Shown here: positions 1 through 9,114 of the stretch, one piece after another
How the letters are laid out: every line of letters starts with the position of its first letter
Position numbering within the stretch: the first letter of the stretch is position 1
Assembly: GCA_903830945.1 (NCBI GenBank)
Contig: CAIKVT010000062.1
Location: forward strand, 1-33,087
Length of the DNA stretch: 33,087 nt
Direction of reading: 5' to 3'
Source of the DNA: an uncultured Elusimicrobia bacterium
Lineage (GTDB): Bacteria; Elusimicrobiota; Elusimicrobia; UBA1565; UBA9628
Program-made: the position numbers and the translations under genes
The notes under the pieces: generated by a model
What the model saw: the letters and a program-made list of their open reading frames with translations, nothing else
What the model was told of the DNA's origin: nothing
Database searches by the model: none

Positions 1-2740
1 GCCGGAGAAGACCGTGCCCACCCCGCCCGGAGCGGCGCCGCCGCCGCTGGAGGCCCCGCTTGCGGTGAAGGTGGAAACGGAGCCCGAGAAGGTGTTGGTG
101 TTGGCGGCGGCGAAGATGCGGCCGCCGGCCCCGCCGGCGCCATACCCGCCGTTGATGATCGAACCGGCGCCCCCGGTGACGCTCAAGGTGCCGGTTCCGG
201 TCAGGGATCCGGCCGAGAGGTTGATGCTCCCGCCCGCCCCGCCGCCGCTGCCGCCGTAGCTGCCGCCCGACGCGTTGGTCCCGTTGGCCGTGATGATGCC
301 GTTGATGGACAGGGTATTGCCCACGCTGATGATGGCCGCGCCCCCGCCCGTGCCGCCGTAGGCGCTGTAGCCGCCGCCGCCGCCCGAGCCCAGGTCCGTG
401 GGATTGCTCAGAGAATCATTGGCCGTGCCGCCGGCATAATTGCTGCCGCCGCCGTTGCCCCCATGGCCGCCGCCGCCGGCTCCCCAGCCGCCATTGGTGC
501 CGCCCACGCCGCCGCCCGGGCCGGAGCCGTTGCCTTGGCTGCCCCCCGCATAGCCCAGGCCGTCCAGCGGGATCACGGATCCGCTCTGCAGGTCGCAGTT
601 GCCGCTCACCGTGATGCCCAGGTCGTAGATCCGGCTGCCCCCGTTGCCCAGGTGCGTCAAGACGCCGCCGGACTGCACGGTCAAGTTGCCGTTGACCGTC
701 ACCTGCGCTATGGATTTTTGCCGCCAGGTGGTGCCGTTGGTAACCACCACGCCGGCATTGAAGGTCAAGGTGGAGTAGGTCAGTACGTTGGTCCCGGTGA
801 AGACCGGGCTATTGAGGACCGTGGCCGCGCTGTTGGCGTCGAAAGTCACCTGCGCGTTGGCCATGGTCATGGAGGCGATGAGCAGGGAACTGCCCTGGTC
901 GAAGTTCAGCCAGGCGTTTTGAGCGGTGAAGGAATCGATGGCCAGGGGCGTGCCCGTAATCGGCGTCCAGGCTCCGGCCGTCACGGTCGGGCTGAGGGCA
1001 TACAAGCTGAAGCTATTGGTCTGGCCGTAGCTATAGGTATAGATCGTCCCGGCCCCGCCGCTGGCTGAACTTCCTCCCGAATTGGCGCCGGCCCCGACCG
1101 AGAGCGCCAGGCTGGCCGGCATGGCGCTGCCCGTAATCCTAAGAGAGATCCGTCCGCCGCTGCCGCCGGCGCCATACCCGCCGTTGATGATCGAACCGGC
1201 GCCCCCATTGGCGCGCAAGGTGCCGGAGCCGGACATGGTCGCGGCCGTGATGTTGATGCTCCCGCCGGCCCCGCCGCCGCTGCCGCCGTAACTGCCGCCT
1301 GACGCGTTAGCCCCGTTGGCCGTGATCATGCCGTTGATCAGGAGGGTATTGCCCACGCTGATGAGCGCCGCGCCTCCGCCCGCGCCGCCGTAGGCGCTGT
1401 AGCCGCCGCCGCCGCCCGAGCCCAGGTCCGTGGGATTGCTCAGAGAATCATTGGCTGTGCCGCCGGCATACCCGCTGCTGCCGTTGCCGCCCCAGCCGGC
1501 ATGGCCGCCGCCGCCGGCTCCCCAGCCGCTATTGGTGCCGCCCGTTCCGCCTCCCGGGCCGGAGCCGTTGCCTTGGCTGCCTCCCGCATAGCCCAGGCCG
1601 TCCAGCGAGATCGAAGACCCGCTCTGCAGATCGAAGTTGCCGGTCACCTTGATGCCCATGTCGTAGATCCGGCTGCCCCCGTTGCCCCAGTGCGTGAAGA
1701 TCGAGCCTGACTGCGCCGTCAGGTTTCCGTTGACGTTGATCTGCCCCAGCGAGGACTGCACCAAGGTCGTGCCGTTGGGTATCGTCACGTTCATGTTGGC
1801 GGTGATAGTCGAGTAGGTCAGCCGGTTGGTCCCGGAGAAGGATGCGGAGGTGTTGATGGTCACGAGGCTTCCGTCGTCGAATGTCACCTGCGCGTTTTGC
1901 ATGGTGAACATGTCGATGGTCATGGGCGTGCCCGTGACCGGCGTGAGCGAGCCGGCCGCATTGCTGGGGCTGAGGAAATATAAATTGAAATTTGTCTGGC
2001 CCTGGGCCTTGGTGTAGATCGTCCCGACCCCGCCGTTGGCGGAACTGCTTCCTGAATTGGCGCCGGCCCCGACGGTAAGCGTCAGAGCGGTCGGCACGGG
2101 GCTGCCCGTGGCCTTAAGGGCGATCCGGCCGCCGCCGCCGCCGGCGCCATAACCGCTGTTGATAGCCGAACCGGTTCCTCCATTGGCGCGCAAGGTGCCG
2201 GCGCCGGACATGACCGCGGCCGTGATGTTGATGCTTCCGCCGGCCCCGCCGCCGCTGCCGCCATAGCTGCCGCCTGAGGCGCTGGCCCCGTTGGCCGTGA
2301 TCAAGCCGTTGAGCGTCAGGGCATTGCCAACGCTGATGCTGGCCGCGCCCCCGCCCGCGCCGCCGGTGGCGCTGTAGCCGCCGCCGCCGCCCGAGCCCAG
2401 GTCCGTGGGACTGCTCAGCGAATCATTGGCTGAGCCGCCGGCATAATTGCTGCCGCCGCCGTTGCCTCCATGTCCGCCGCCGCCCGCGCCCCAACTCGCA
2501 TTGGCGCCGCCGCCGCCGTAGCCCAGGCCGGAGCCGGCGCTTGTCATGCCTCCCGCATAGCCCAGGCCGTCCAGTAAGATCGTTGATCCGCTTTGCAGAT
2601 CGAAGTTGCCTCCGACCGAAAGGTTGACGACGCTGGCCTTGGTCCCGGAGTTGGCCGCATGCGTGATGCTGCCGCCTGAGTACACGGTGAGGTTTCCGGC
2701 GAGGTTCAGCGGCAGGGCCGTGTTCTGGGTCAAAGTGGAG
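1..2740 (-). repeat. Three ~1 kb in-frame Gly-rich repeats inside the giant gene
   Basis: The segment gcccaggccgtccag recurs at about 553, 1591 and 2560, and ggcgctgtagccgccgcc at about 361, 1393 and 2368, giving spacings of about 1032-1038 and 969-975 bp. Each unit encodes a beta-strand-rich stretch, then LDGLGYAGG, a Gly/Ser/Asn-rich block ending SNPTDLGSGGGGGYSA, and a second Gly-rich block. The units stay in frame and differ by small indels and scattered substitutions. The array may continue past the left edge. Confidence 0.85.
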
Positions 2741-5700
2741 TTCCTGTAGATGAAGAGGCTCGTTCCGGAGGCCACGGTGGTCGAAAGGGTCAGCCCGACC
2801 GTGTTTCCGGAGGCTCCGCCCAGCTGTAAGGAAAAGAAGTTGATGGCGGGCGAGGCGGCGCTCACGTTGCTGGCGTTGCCGGCGTCAATGACGACGGCGT
2901 CGGTGTTGAGCGGGACCTTTGCCGGGCTCCAGTTGGCGGCCGTGTGCCAATTCCCGTCCCCGCCCGCGCCGGTCCAGGTTTTGTTCCCGCCCAGGGCCAC
3001 GGCCTTGCCGGCGAGCGTCACGAGGTTGGCCGCGTAATTCCAGTTGAGGCTCCCCACGCGGAAATAATAGGTCGTGGCGACGGACAAGCCTGATATGGTG
3101 AGCGTGCTTAAGGCCGGGTTGGGCGTTGCGCTGGAGAACATGATGCCGGAGAAATCCGAGGCCGTGGAGGTCTGCAGGAGGTAGCCTTCCGAGGTCATGG
3201 AGGAGGCGTCCGGCGGGCTGGAGGGCAGGGCGGTCCAGTTGACGGTTATGCTGGTCAGATACACGCCCGCGAACATGGGATTTTGCGTGGCACTGGCCAA
3301 GGTCGATGTCGAGACGGGCGTGCTGTTGGCATAATAGGTGGTCTGATACCACAGGGCGCCGGCGCGCAGGTAATAGGTGGTGTTGGGGTAGAGGCTTTGG
3401 GGCGCCAGGGTTGAGACCTCGGCTAAGGATGCGGAGGAATAGATCGTGCCCGTGAAGTCCGGGGCCGTGGCGGCTTCAACCACATAGCCGTCCGCTCCTA
3501 GCACGCCGTAGCTGACGCTGGCGCTCGAAGCGTAGACCTTGACCACGGCCGGATGGGGAGGCGTGGGCCAGTGCACGTAGGCGTACGGGTCGTTGGCCAG
3601 GGCGGCACCGGTCTTGGCGCCGTTGGGCCTGAGCATGTAGATGCCGGCGCCGCCGGTCAGGGCGCGGGCGTTGATATTGACCGCGATGTTGGAACTGTAG
3701 AAGCCCATCGTGGTGAAGGTCGAGACGAACTGCCCGCTCAGGAAGTTGACGGCCGTGGCGCCAGGCTGCAGGGCCTGGAAGCTCATGCTGGTTATGGCGA
3801 GGCTTGTGAAAACGCCGCCCGTGCCCTGGGCCGATAGGCTGAGGCCGTAAGCCGCGAGCTGGATGGTGTTGGAGGAAAGCGAGATGGCGCCCGTGTTGTA
3901 TCGGTCGAGAGCGATGCCGGAGCCCTGGGAACCTCCCAGGATTATGTTGTTCGTCACAAAAAGGTTGACGCTGCCGCCGGCCAGGCGCAGGCCGATGCCG
4001 TCGCTGCCAGTGGCTGCCAGGACGCAGGAATTGATGGTCGTGCCGGTGGAGCCGTAGACATAGGCGGCTGTCGGGCCCTGGGCATAAGAGTCCTGGATGG
4101 TGTTGGACGACACCTGCTGGAGAGAGAGCGCCTGGTAGCCCGAGCCATTGCTGGCGACGGTGGAGTTCTGGATGGTGTTGTAGTTCGAACCGGATTCCAG
4201 CCGCGCGCCGTAGCCCGAGGGGTTGGAGATGAAGGAGTCGGAAATGGAGTTGGCGGAGGCCTGGGTGAAAAAGAGCGCGGAGGTGGTCGCATGGCTGGTG
4301 ATGGTGGAGCGCTGGATGGTGTTGCGGTTGGAGTTGGAGAGGTAGGCGCCGTAGCCCGCGAGACCGTTGGCCGAGAGCGCGTTGAAGGTGTTGGATGAGG
4401 CGTCGGCCAGGTATAATGCGGCATAGGAGGAGCCGTTGGTTTGCGCCGAGCTGTAGGACACCGTGGTCATCATCGAGCCCGGCAGATAGAAGCCGTGGGC
4501 ATTTTTCACGCTGACGCTGGAGCAGCTCACCGTGTCCCAGTTCGACAGGGACATGCCGGCCAGCTTGATGCTGCCTCCGGGGTCGACCACGCTGATGCTG
4601 GAGAGGGTCACGTACGCCGAGGAAACGAGCACGCCGTAAGTCACCGTGTTCGTGGTGATGACGTTGACGTTCTGGAGGGTGACGCTGGCGTTGGCGATCT
4701 GGAACGCGGCGGTGGAGCCCGCGGGTGGATCGATCGTGGGCTTGGAGTGCAGGGTCGGGTCGGCCATGATGATGAGTTGATGCCCGTTGTTGGAGATGCC
4801 TTGGACCGTGACTTGCTCCGAGTAGGTCTGCGCGTCGTCGATCACGATGCAGGTTTGCGTGATCAGATCGGTGCCCGAGAGGGCGTTGGCCGCGGCTTGG
4901 AGCGAGTGGTAGTTCACGAAAGCGTTGTGGCCGACGCGGTAGGTCAGGTTGCAGCCGGCGGGCGCCACGCTGGGCCAATGCACGTAGCCGAAGGGGTCGT
5001 CCGCGAAGGTGGCGCCGGTCCAGGGGCCCGTGCTGGTGCGCATGAATATGCTGGAATCGCCGAGGGAACTCGCGTTGACATTGGTCCGGGATGGGCCGTA
5101 GAAGCCCGCGGCGCTGAGCGTCGAGATGAACTGCCCGCCCAGGAAGTTGATGGCCGTAGCCCCCGCCGGGAGGTTGGAAAAGAACAGTCCTTCGGCGAAG
5201 AGGACCATGAAGACGCCGCCCGCGCCCTGGGTGGCGATGGTCAGTCCGTAGAGCGAGCCCGCGATGGTGTCGGAGGAGAAGGTGAGCGCCCCGGTATTGT
5301 AGGCGTCGAGATAGATGCCCGAGCCCTGGCTGCCGCCCAAGAAGGTGGAGGAGGAGACCGCCAGACCGGCGCTGCCGCCGGTCAGGTACAAGGCTGAGCC
5401 GGCCGTGTCGGCCGCCTTCAGCACGCTGGCGCCGATCGCGGTGCCGGTCGAGCCCGAGATATAGACCGCGGTCGGGCTCTGCAGGTAGGAAGCCAGGATG
5501 GTGTTGGAGGCGGCCTGGCGGAGATAGAGGGCGTAGAAGCCGGCGCCGCCGGCCTGGGCCGAGCTGTAGGAGACCGTGTTCCGCGAGCCTCCGTCTATCT
5601 GCAGGCCGTGCGCGTTCTGAACCGTGATGCTGGAGAGGGTCACCAGGTCGTCGTCGGAGAGCGCTATGCCGGCTGCGCCGATCTGACCCGCGCTGTCTAT

Positions 5701-8700
5701 GTTGAGGATGCGCAGGGTCACGGTGGGCGAGGCGGCCAGGACGCCGTAAGGCATGGGATTGGTGCCCAGGATGGTCAGCATCTGGACCGTAACGCTGGCG
5801 TTGCGTATGACGAAAGCGGCGGTGGAGCCCGCGGGCGGGCTTATGAAGGCGGTGCCGGGCGAGGAGGGATCTTTCGTGATCGTGATCGTGTAGCCGTTGG
5901 TGTCCTTGTTCCAGACGTTGACCTGCTCCGCGTAGGTCCCCGCGTCCTCGATCATCACGCAGGCGTTGCTGGAGAGAGACACGCTCACCGCGTCCACGGC
6001 GGATTGGATGGTCGAAAAGGCCTGGCCCGCGCCCACGAGATAGTACGCGTCGCAGGCCAGCGTGAGGTTGCCCATGGAAGCCTGGGCCGTGTTGCCGTAG
6101 GAGCCCTGGTTGGCCCTCCCGCCGTTGGGGGCGGGTTCGGTGGTGAAATTTTCGGACGGATCGCCCGCGTTGACGGTGAGCGAGGTGACCTGGTCCTGCA
6201 CGAAGCTCCGCGCGGCGGGGTTGTAGCGCCCGTCCTGGGACAAGGGATGGAAGTCCTCGGCGCCGGCCGTGGTGTCGCGCCAGCGGGGATCGGAGACTAT
6301 GGAGTGGGCATCCTGCGAAGCGTTGGCCCGCCACTCGGCCGGCAGCTGGTAGCTCGCGGTCCCCCAAACGGCGCTGTTGAAAGGATTGGAGCTGAAGAAA
6401 TCGTTGTAGTCCGAGGCCCAGCCGCTCTGGCTGTCCTGGGATACCGCGATGGCGGCAGATGAGCCGCTTACGCTCAGGGAGCTTGCGAAGATGTTGTCCT
6501 TGACCTGCGCGCCTGTCGAGCCGTCGGCCAGCCGCAGCAGGAAGGCGTCGGTGAGAGTGTCGCCGGCAGCGCTGATGTCGTTGAATTTGAAGACCGCGGC
6601 GTCCGCGTTGTCGAGCAAGACCGCCTGGAAGCTTCCGGCCGTGATCATGCCGGGCTGATTGATGCGGTTGTGGTCGATGAGCAGGCCCGGTGAGTTTGCG
6701 GCATAGATGCCGTAGCAGGTATAACCCGCGGCCGAGCCGGAGGTGCGGTAGTAGATGTTGTTGCGCCGGATCGTGGCGCCGCTGAGATCCTCCAGGAAGA
6801 TGCCGTAGGTGTCCTGATCGGTCGACGGGACGGGTTCGATGGTCGTATCCGTGATCGAGAGCCCGCTGCCGGCCTGGCTCCAGGCGCGGATGCCGTACCT
6901 GCCGCCATGGATGGTGTTGTTCCATAAGGTCGTTCCGGAGTTGGCCAAAAAGACGATGCCCGCGCCCTGGGGGCCGGGGACTATGGTGTTGGAGGACAGG
7001 GAGAGGGCGACGTTTCCGGAAAGGCGTATGCCCTCGCCTGTCGCATCGAGGGCCGTGATGACGCAGGAGTTGATGCTGGTGCCGGTCGAGTCGACGATAT
7101 AGACGGCGGTGGAGCCTTGGATGGATGAGCCCTGGACGACGTTGGAGGATGCTTGGTTTATATAGAGGGCGTAGGAGCCCGCGGCGCTGCTGGTGAGCGT
7201 GCTCAAGGAGATGGTGTTGAGGCTGGAGTTGCCGTCAAGCTGCGCGCCGTTTCCCGCGGGGTTGGAGGCCAGGAACACGTTGAAGGTATTGGCGGAGGCG
7301 CCGGCCAGGTATAGGGCGGCATGGGAGGAGCTGTTGGTTTGCCCTGAGCTGTGGGACACCGCGTTCATCATCGAGCCCGAGAGATAGAAGGCGTAGGCGT
7401 TCTGCACGCTGACGCTGGAGTAAGCCACCGTGTCCCAGCTGGACAGGGACACCCCGGCCACCTGGATGCTGCCATCGGGGTCGACCACGCTGACGCTGGA
7501 GAGGGTCACGTAGGCCGAGGAAACGAGCACGCCGTAGGCCATCGTGTTCGTGGCGATGATGTTGATGTTCTGGATGGTGACGCTGGCGTTGGCGATCTGG
7601 AACGCGGCGGTAGAGCCCGCAGGCGGGCTGACCACGGGCGCGGAGCTGATGAAGCTCGGGTCGGCCATGATCATGAGCCGATAGGAGGGGTTGGCGGCGA
7701 CGAGGCCCTGGACGGTCACCTGCTCGGAATAGGTCTGCGTGTCGCGGATGACCACGCAGGCGTTTCCCGTCAGGGGGTAGGGCAGGGCGTTGACCGCGGA
7801 CTGGATCGTGGTGAAGGCGTTTCCTGCGCCGGTTTTTTTCACGTTGAGGTCGATGAGGCAGCCGGGGGGGACGACGTACGTGGAGGTGTCGACGAAGAAG
7901 GAGAATTGCGTGGAGTAGCCGGTGTCGGTGCCGTCGGTGGCCGCGACTTTCCAGTAATAATTGGTCTCGACCGGGAGGGGGTTCGCGCCCGGCACCACAT
8001 ATTGGGTGGTTATGATGCCCGCGGCGGTGTTGGCTACGTACGAAAAGTCCACATAGCTCGAAATATACACCGTGTAGGAATTGGCCTGGGGGACGCTGGT
8101 CCAAGTCAGCGTGGGCGTCGCCACCAAGGAGCGGCTGGCGTCAGCCGGCGTCAAAAGGGTGGGCCCGGGGAAGGCGTTGTTGATCGTGAAGGCGGAGACC
8201 GGGGAATACGGCCCCGCGTTGCCCACCCAGTCCGTGGCTCGCGCGTGCCAGTAGTAGGTTCGGTTCGCCAGGGCCTCCGCCGGCAGCAAGGCGTACTGGC
8301 TGGTGGTCGGCGTGAACAGATCCCCGGTGAGGATCCGCCGGGAGAGCGCCAGGGGCGGGGCCATGGGCGAGTTGCCGGCGACGTCCAAGGTGTAGGTGAG
8401 GCGGTTCAAAGGCACGATGAGCGAGCGGGGCGCTGATGCGGCGTCCGCGGTCTCCACGCGCCAGTAGTAGGTGGCGCCGCGGGTCAGCAGTTCAGGGGCC
8501 GTGCCGTTCAAGGTGTAGTTGTCCGTGGAGATTCCGGTCTGGGAGAACAGCAGGGGGCTGAAGTCCGAATTGGTCGAGAACTTCACGGTCGAGATGTATG
8601 AGCCATAAGGCGTGATGCTCCACTGCACCGTGGGCGTGCGGTCCGAGGTCGTGCGGATGTCGGGCGGGTAGAGCAACTGGATGGTCGTGGCGTGAAGCGG

Positions 8701-8754
8701 CGTTACGCCGGCGAGGGCAAGAAGAGCCGCCAGGAGCAGGCGCGTATCCTTCAT
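1..8754 (-). CDS. Giant secreted beta-helix / fibronectin-like / Gly-rich surface protein (3' end beyond window)
   Basis: An open frame runs from the ATG at 8754 to the left edge without a stop (2918 codons), so the C-terminus is missing. Residues 1-22 are a signal peptide (MKDTR, a Leu/Ala-rich core, then a cut after LHA). Next come fibronectin-III-like domains (about 25-295, recurring TYYW), three right-handed beta-helix modules starting near 298, 899 and 1267 (each opens with a Cys and an IQSAV-like segment, then VxIxDAxTYxEQV and N-T-I rungs), two more fibronectin-like domains (about 1731-1915), a W-x-G..GNW..NW segment near 1920, and three Gly/Ser/Ala-rich repeats to the window edge. It is probably an exported adhesin or S-layer-like structural protein. 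No clear Shine-Dalgarno precedes the ATG. The beta-helix modules match the gene at the right edge, so the two are paralogues. The start is supported by the signal peptide; exact function is unknown. Confidence 0.88.
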   Translation of the reverse strand, partial: MKDTRLLLAALLALAGVTPLHATTIQLLYPPDIRTTSDRTPTVQWSITPYGSYISTVKFSTNSDFSPLLFSQTGISTDNYTLNGTAPELLTRGATYYWRVETADAASAPRSLIVPLNRLTYTLDVAGNSPMAPPLALSRRILTGDLFTPTTSQYALLPAEALANRTYYWHARATDWVGNAGPYSPVSAFTINNAFPGPTLLTPADASRSLVATPTLTWTSVPQANSYTVYISSYVDFSYVANTAAGIITTQYVVPGANPLPVETNYYWKVAATDGTDTGYSTQFSFFVDTSTYVVPPGCLIDLNVKKTGAGNAFTTIQSAVNALPYPLTGNACVVIRDTQTYSEQVTVQGLVAANPSYRLMIMADPSFISSAPVVSPPAGSTAAFQIANASVTIQNINIIATNTMAYGVLVSSAYVTLSSVSVVDPDGSIQVAGVSLSSWDTVAYSSVSVQNAYAFYLSGSMMNAVSHSSGQTNSSSHAALYLAGASANTFNVFLASNPAGNGAQLDGNSSLNTISLSTLTSSAAGSYALYINQASSNVVQGSSIQGSTAVYIVDSTGTSINSCVITALDATGEGIRLSGNVALSLSSNTIVPGPQGAGIVFLANSGTTLWNNTIHGGRYGIRAWSQAGSGLSITDTTIEPVPSTDQDTYGIFLEDLSGATIRRNNIYYRTSGSAAGYTCYGIYAANSPGLLIDHNRINQPGMITAGSFQAVLLDNADAAVFKFNDISAAGDTLTDAFLLRLADGSTGAQVKDNIFASSLSVSGSSAAIAVSQDSQSGWASDYNDFFSSNPFNSAVWGTASYQLPAEWRANASQDAHSIVSDPRWRDTTAGAEDFHPLSQDGRYNPAARSFVQDQVTSLTVNAGDPSENFTTEPAPNGGRANQGSYGNTAQASMGNLTLACDAYYLVGAGQAFSTIQSAVDAVSVSLSSNACVMIEDAGTYAEQVNVWNKDTNGYTITITKDPSSPGTAFISPPAGSTAAFVIRNASVTVQMLTILGTNPMPYGVLAASPTVTLRILNIDSAGQIGAAGIALSDDDLVTLSSITVQNAHGLQIDGGSRNTVSYSSAQAGGAGFYALYLRQAASNTILASYLQSPTAVYISGSTGTAIGASVLKAADTAGSALYLTGGSAGLAVSSSTFLGGSQGSGIYLDAYNTGALTFSSDTIAGSLYGLTIATQGAGGVFMVLFAEGLFFSNLPAGATAINFLGGQFISTLSAAGFYGPSRTNVNASSLGDSSIFMRTSTGPWTGATFADDPFGYVHWPSVAPAGCNLTYRVGHNAFVNYHSLQAAANALSGTDLITQTCIVIDDAQTYSEQVTVQGISNNGHQLIIMADPTLHSKPTIDPPAGSTAAFQIANASVTLQNVNVITTNTVTYGVLVSSAYVTLSSISVVDPGGSIKLAGMSLSNWDTVSCSSVSVKNAHGFYLPGSMMTTVSYSSAQTNGSSYAALYLADASSNTFNALSANGLAGYGAYLSNSNRNTIQRSTITSHATTSALFFTQASANSISDSFISNPSGYGARLESGSNYNTIQNSTVASNGSGYQALSLQQVSSNTIQDSYAQGPTAAYVYGSTGTTINSCVLAATGSDGIGLRLAGGSVNLFVTNNIILGGSQGSGIALDRYNTGAISLSSNTIQLAAYGLSLSAQGTGGVFTSLAITSMSFQALQPGATAVNFLSGQFVSTFTTMGFYSSNIAVNINARALTGGAGIYMLRPNGAKTGAALANDPYAYVHWPTPPHPAVVKVYASSASVSYGVLGADGYVVEAATAPDFTGTIYSSASLAEVSTLAPQSLYPNTTYYLRAGALWYQTTYYANSTPVSTSTLASATQNPMFAGVYLTSITVNWTALPSSPPDASSMTSEGYLLQTSTASDFSGIMFSSATPNPALSTLTISGLSVATTYYFRVGSLNWNYAANLVTLAGKAVALGGNKTWTGAGGDGNWHTAANWSPAKVPLNTDAVVIDAGNASNVSAASPAINFFSLQLGGASGNTVGLTLSTTVASGTSLFIYRNSTLTQNTALPLNLAGNLTVYSGGSITHAANSGTKASVVNLSVGGNFDLQSGSTILLDGLGYAGGMTSAGSGLGYGGGGANASWGAGGGGHGGNGGGSNYAGGSANDSLSSPTDLGSGGGGGYSATGGAGGGAASISVGNALTLNGLITANGASASGGSYGGSGGGAGGSINITAAVMSGAGTLRANGGTGSAINSGYGAGGGGGRIALKATGSPVPTALTLTVGAGANSGSSSANGGVGTIYTKAQGQTNFNLYFLSPSNAAGSLTPVTGTPMTIDMFTMQNAQVTFDDGSLVTINTSASFSGTNRLTYSTITANMNVTIPNGTTLVQSSLGQINVNGNLTAQSGSIFTHWGNGGSRIYDMGIKVTGNFDLQSGSSISLDGLGYAGGSQGNGSGPGGGTGGTNSGWGAGGGGHAGWGGNGSSGYAGGTANDSLSNPTDLGSGGGGGYSAYGGAGGGAALISVGNTLLINGMITANGANASGGSYGGSGGGAGGSINITAATMSGSGTLRANGGAGSIINGGYGAGGSGGRISLRITGSAMPASLALSVGAGANSGGSSASGGAGTIYTYSYGQTNSFSLYALSPTVTAGAWTPITGTPLAIDSFTAQNAWLNFDQGSSLLIASMTMANAQVTFDANSAATVLNSPVFTGTNVLTYSTLTFNAGVVVTNGTTWRQKSIAQVTVNGNLTVQSGGVLTHLGNGGSRIYDLGITVSGNCDLQSGSVIPLDGLGYAGGSQGNGSGPGGGVGGTNGGWGAGGGGHGGNGGGSNYAGGTANDSLSNPTDLGSGGGGGYSAYGGTGGGAAIISVGNTLSINGIITANGTNASGGSYGGSGGGAGGSINLSAGSLTGTGTLSVTGGAGSIINGGYGAGGAGGRIFAAANTNTFSGSVSTFTASGASSGGGAAPGGVGTVFSG

Positions 8755-9114
8755 GATTTTGCCACGGGCTCTTTGACTGGCTTGTACATGACTATTGTGC
8801 GCGTAGATGTATTCTTTATAGCTAATCTTTGCGAATTTATTGTTACACCACTGCGAAGTCGTCACGAAATCTTTAGTGGTGCCTGTGCGCATGTCGGTCC
8901 GACCGGATTCAGCGGATTACGCCGATTAAAATTATATGTTAAATTTCGCGCTAGCGCAAGCGCGCGTATGAAAGATAGTGTGGCATTATGTGGAAAAGTT
9001 GCGCTCATGATGTTTATCCAGCGAGAGATGGGCTTGGAATGGACTTTTATGTGACCTGGGGTTTGAGGTATCATTTTGCTGAGGTCCGACCGGTTTAATA
9101 AAATGAGATCGAAC
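8755..9114. other. AT-richer divergent intergenic region
   Basis: About 360 bp separate the divergent giant gene and carbamoyltransferase 1. It is clearly AT-richer than its flanks and must carry both promoters, but I cannot assign convincing -35/-10 pairs. It contains the perfect 10-bp palindrome GCGCTAGCGC (8948-8957) and an 11-bp direct repeat. A 120-codon frame crosses it on the plus strand (8692-9054), but it begins inside the giant gene's signal-peptide region and resembles no protein I know. Confidence 0.55.
8896..9093. repeat. Direct repeat GGTCCGACCGG (8896-8906 and 9083-9093)
   Basis: The same 11-mer, containing the odd palindrome GGTC-N-GACC, occurs twice 187 bp apart. The second copy ends about 21 bp before the chosen carbamoyltransferase ATG. 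The position fits a regulator-binding site, but nothing else supports that. Confidence 0.3.

Noticed and set aside
3476-6925. 1149-codon open frame on the minus strand
   Set aside because: It is offset from the giant gene, whose frame continues through this region with clear beta-helix repeats. The frame's product is very rich in Arg, His, Gln and Gly and has no domain pattern, as expected for an out-of-frame reading of GC-rich repeats.
7351-8436. Long plus-strand open frames opposite the giant gene (also 4441-5397, 5608-6462)
   Set aside because: They are antisense to a well-supported coding frame, and their Gly/Arg/Val/His-rich composition reflects GC-rich complementary sequence.
8692-9054. 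120-codon plus-strand frame in the intergenic region
   Set aside because: It starts inside the giant gene's coding region on the other strand, has no ribosome site I can see, and no recognisable protein features.
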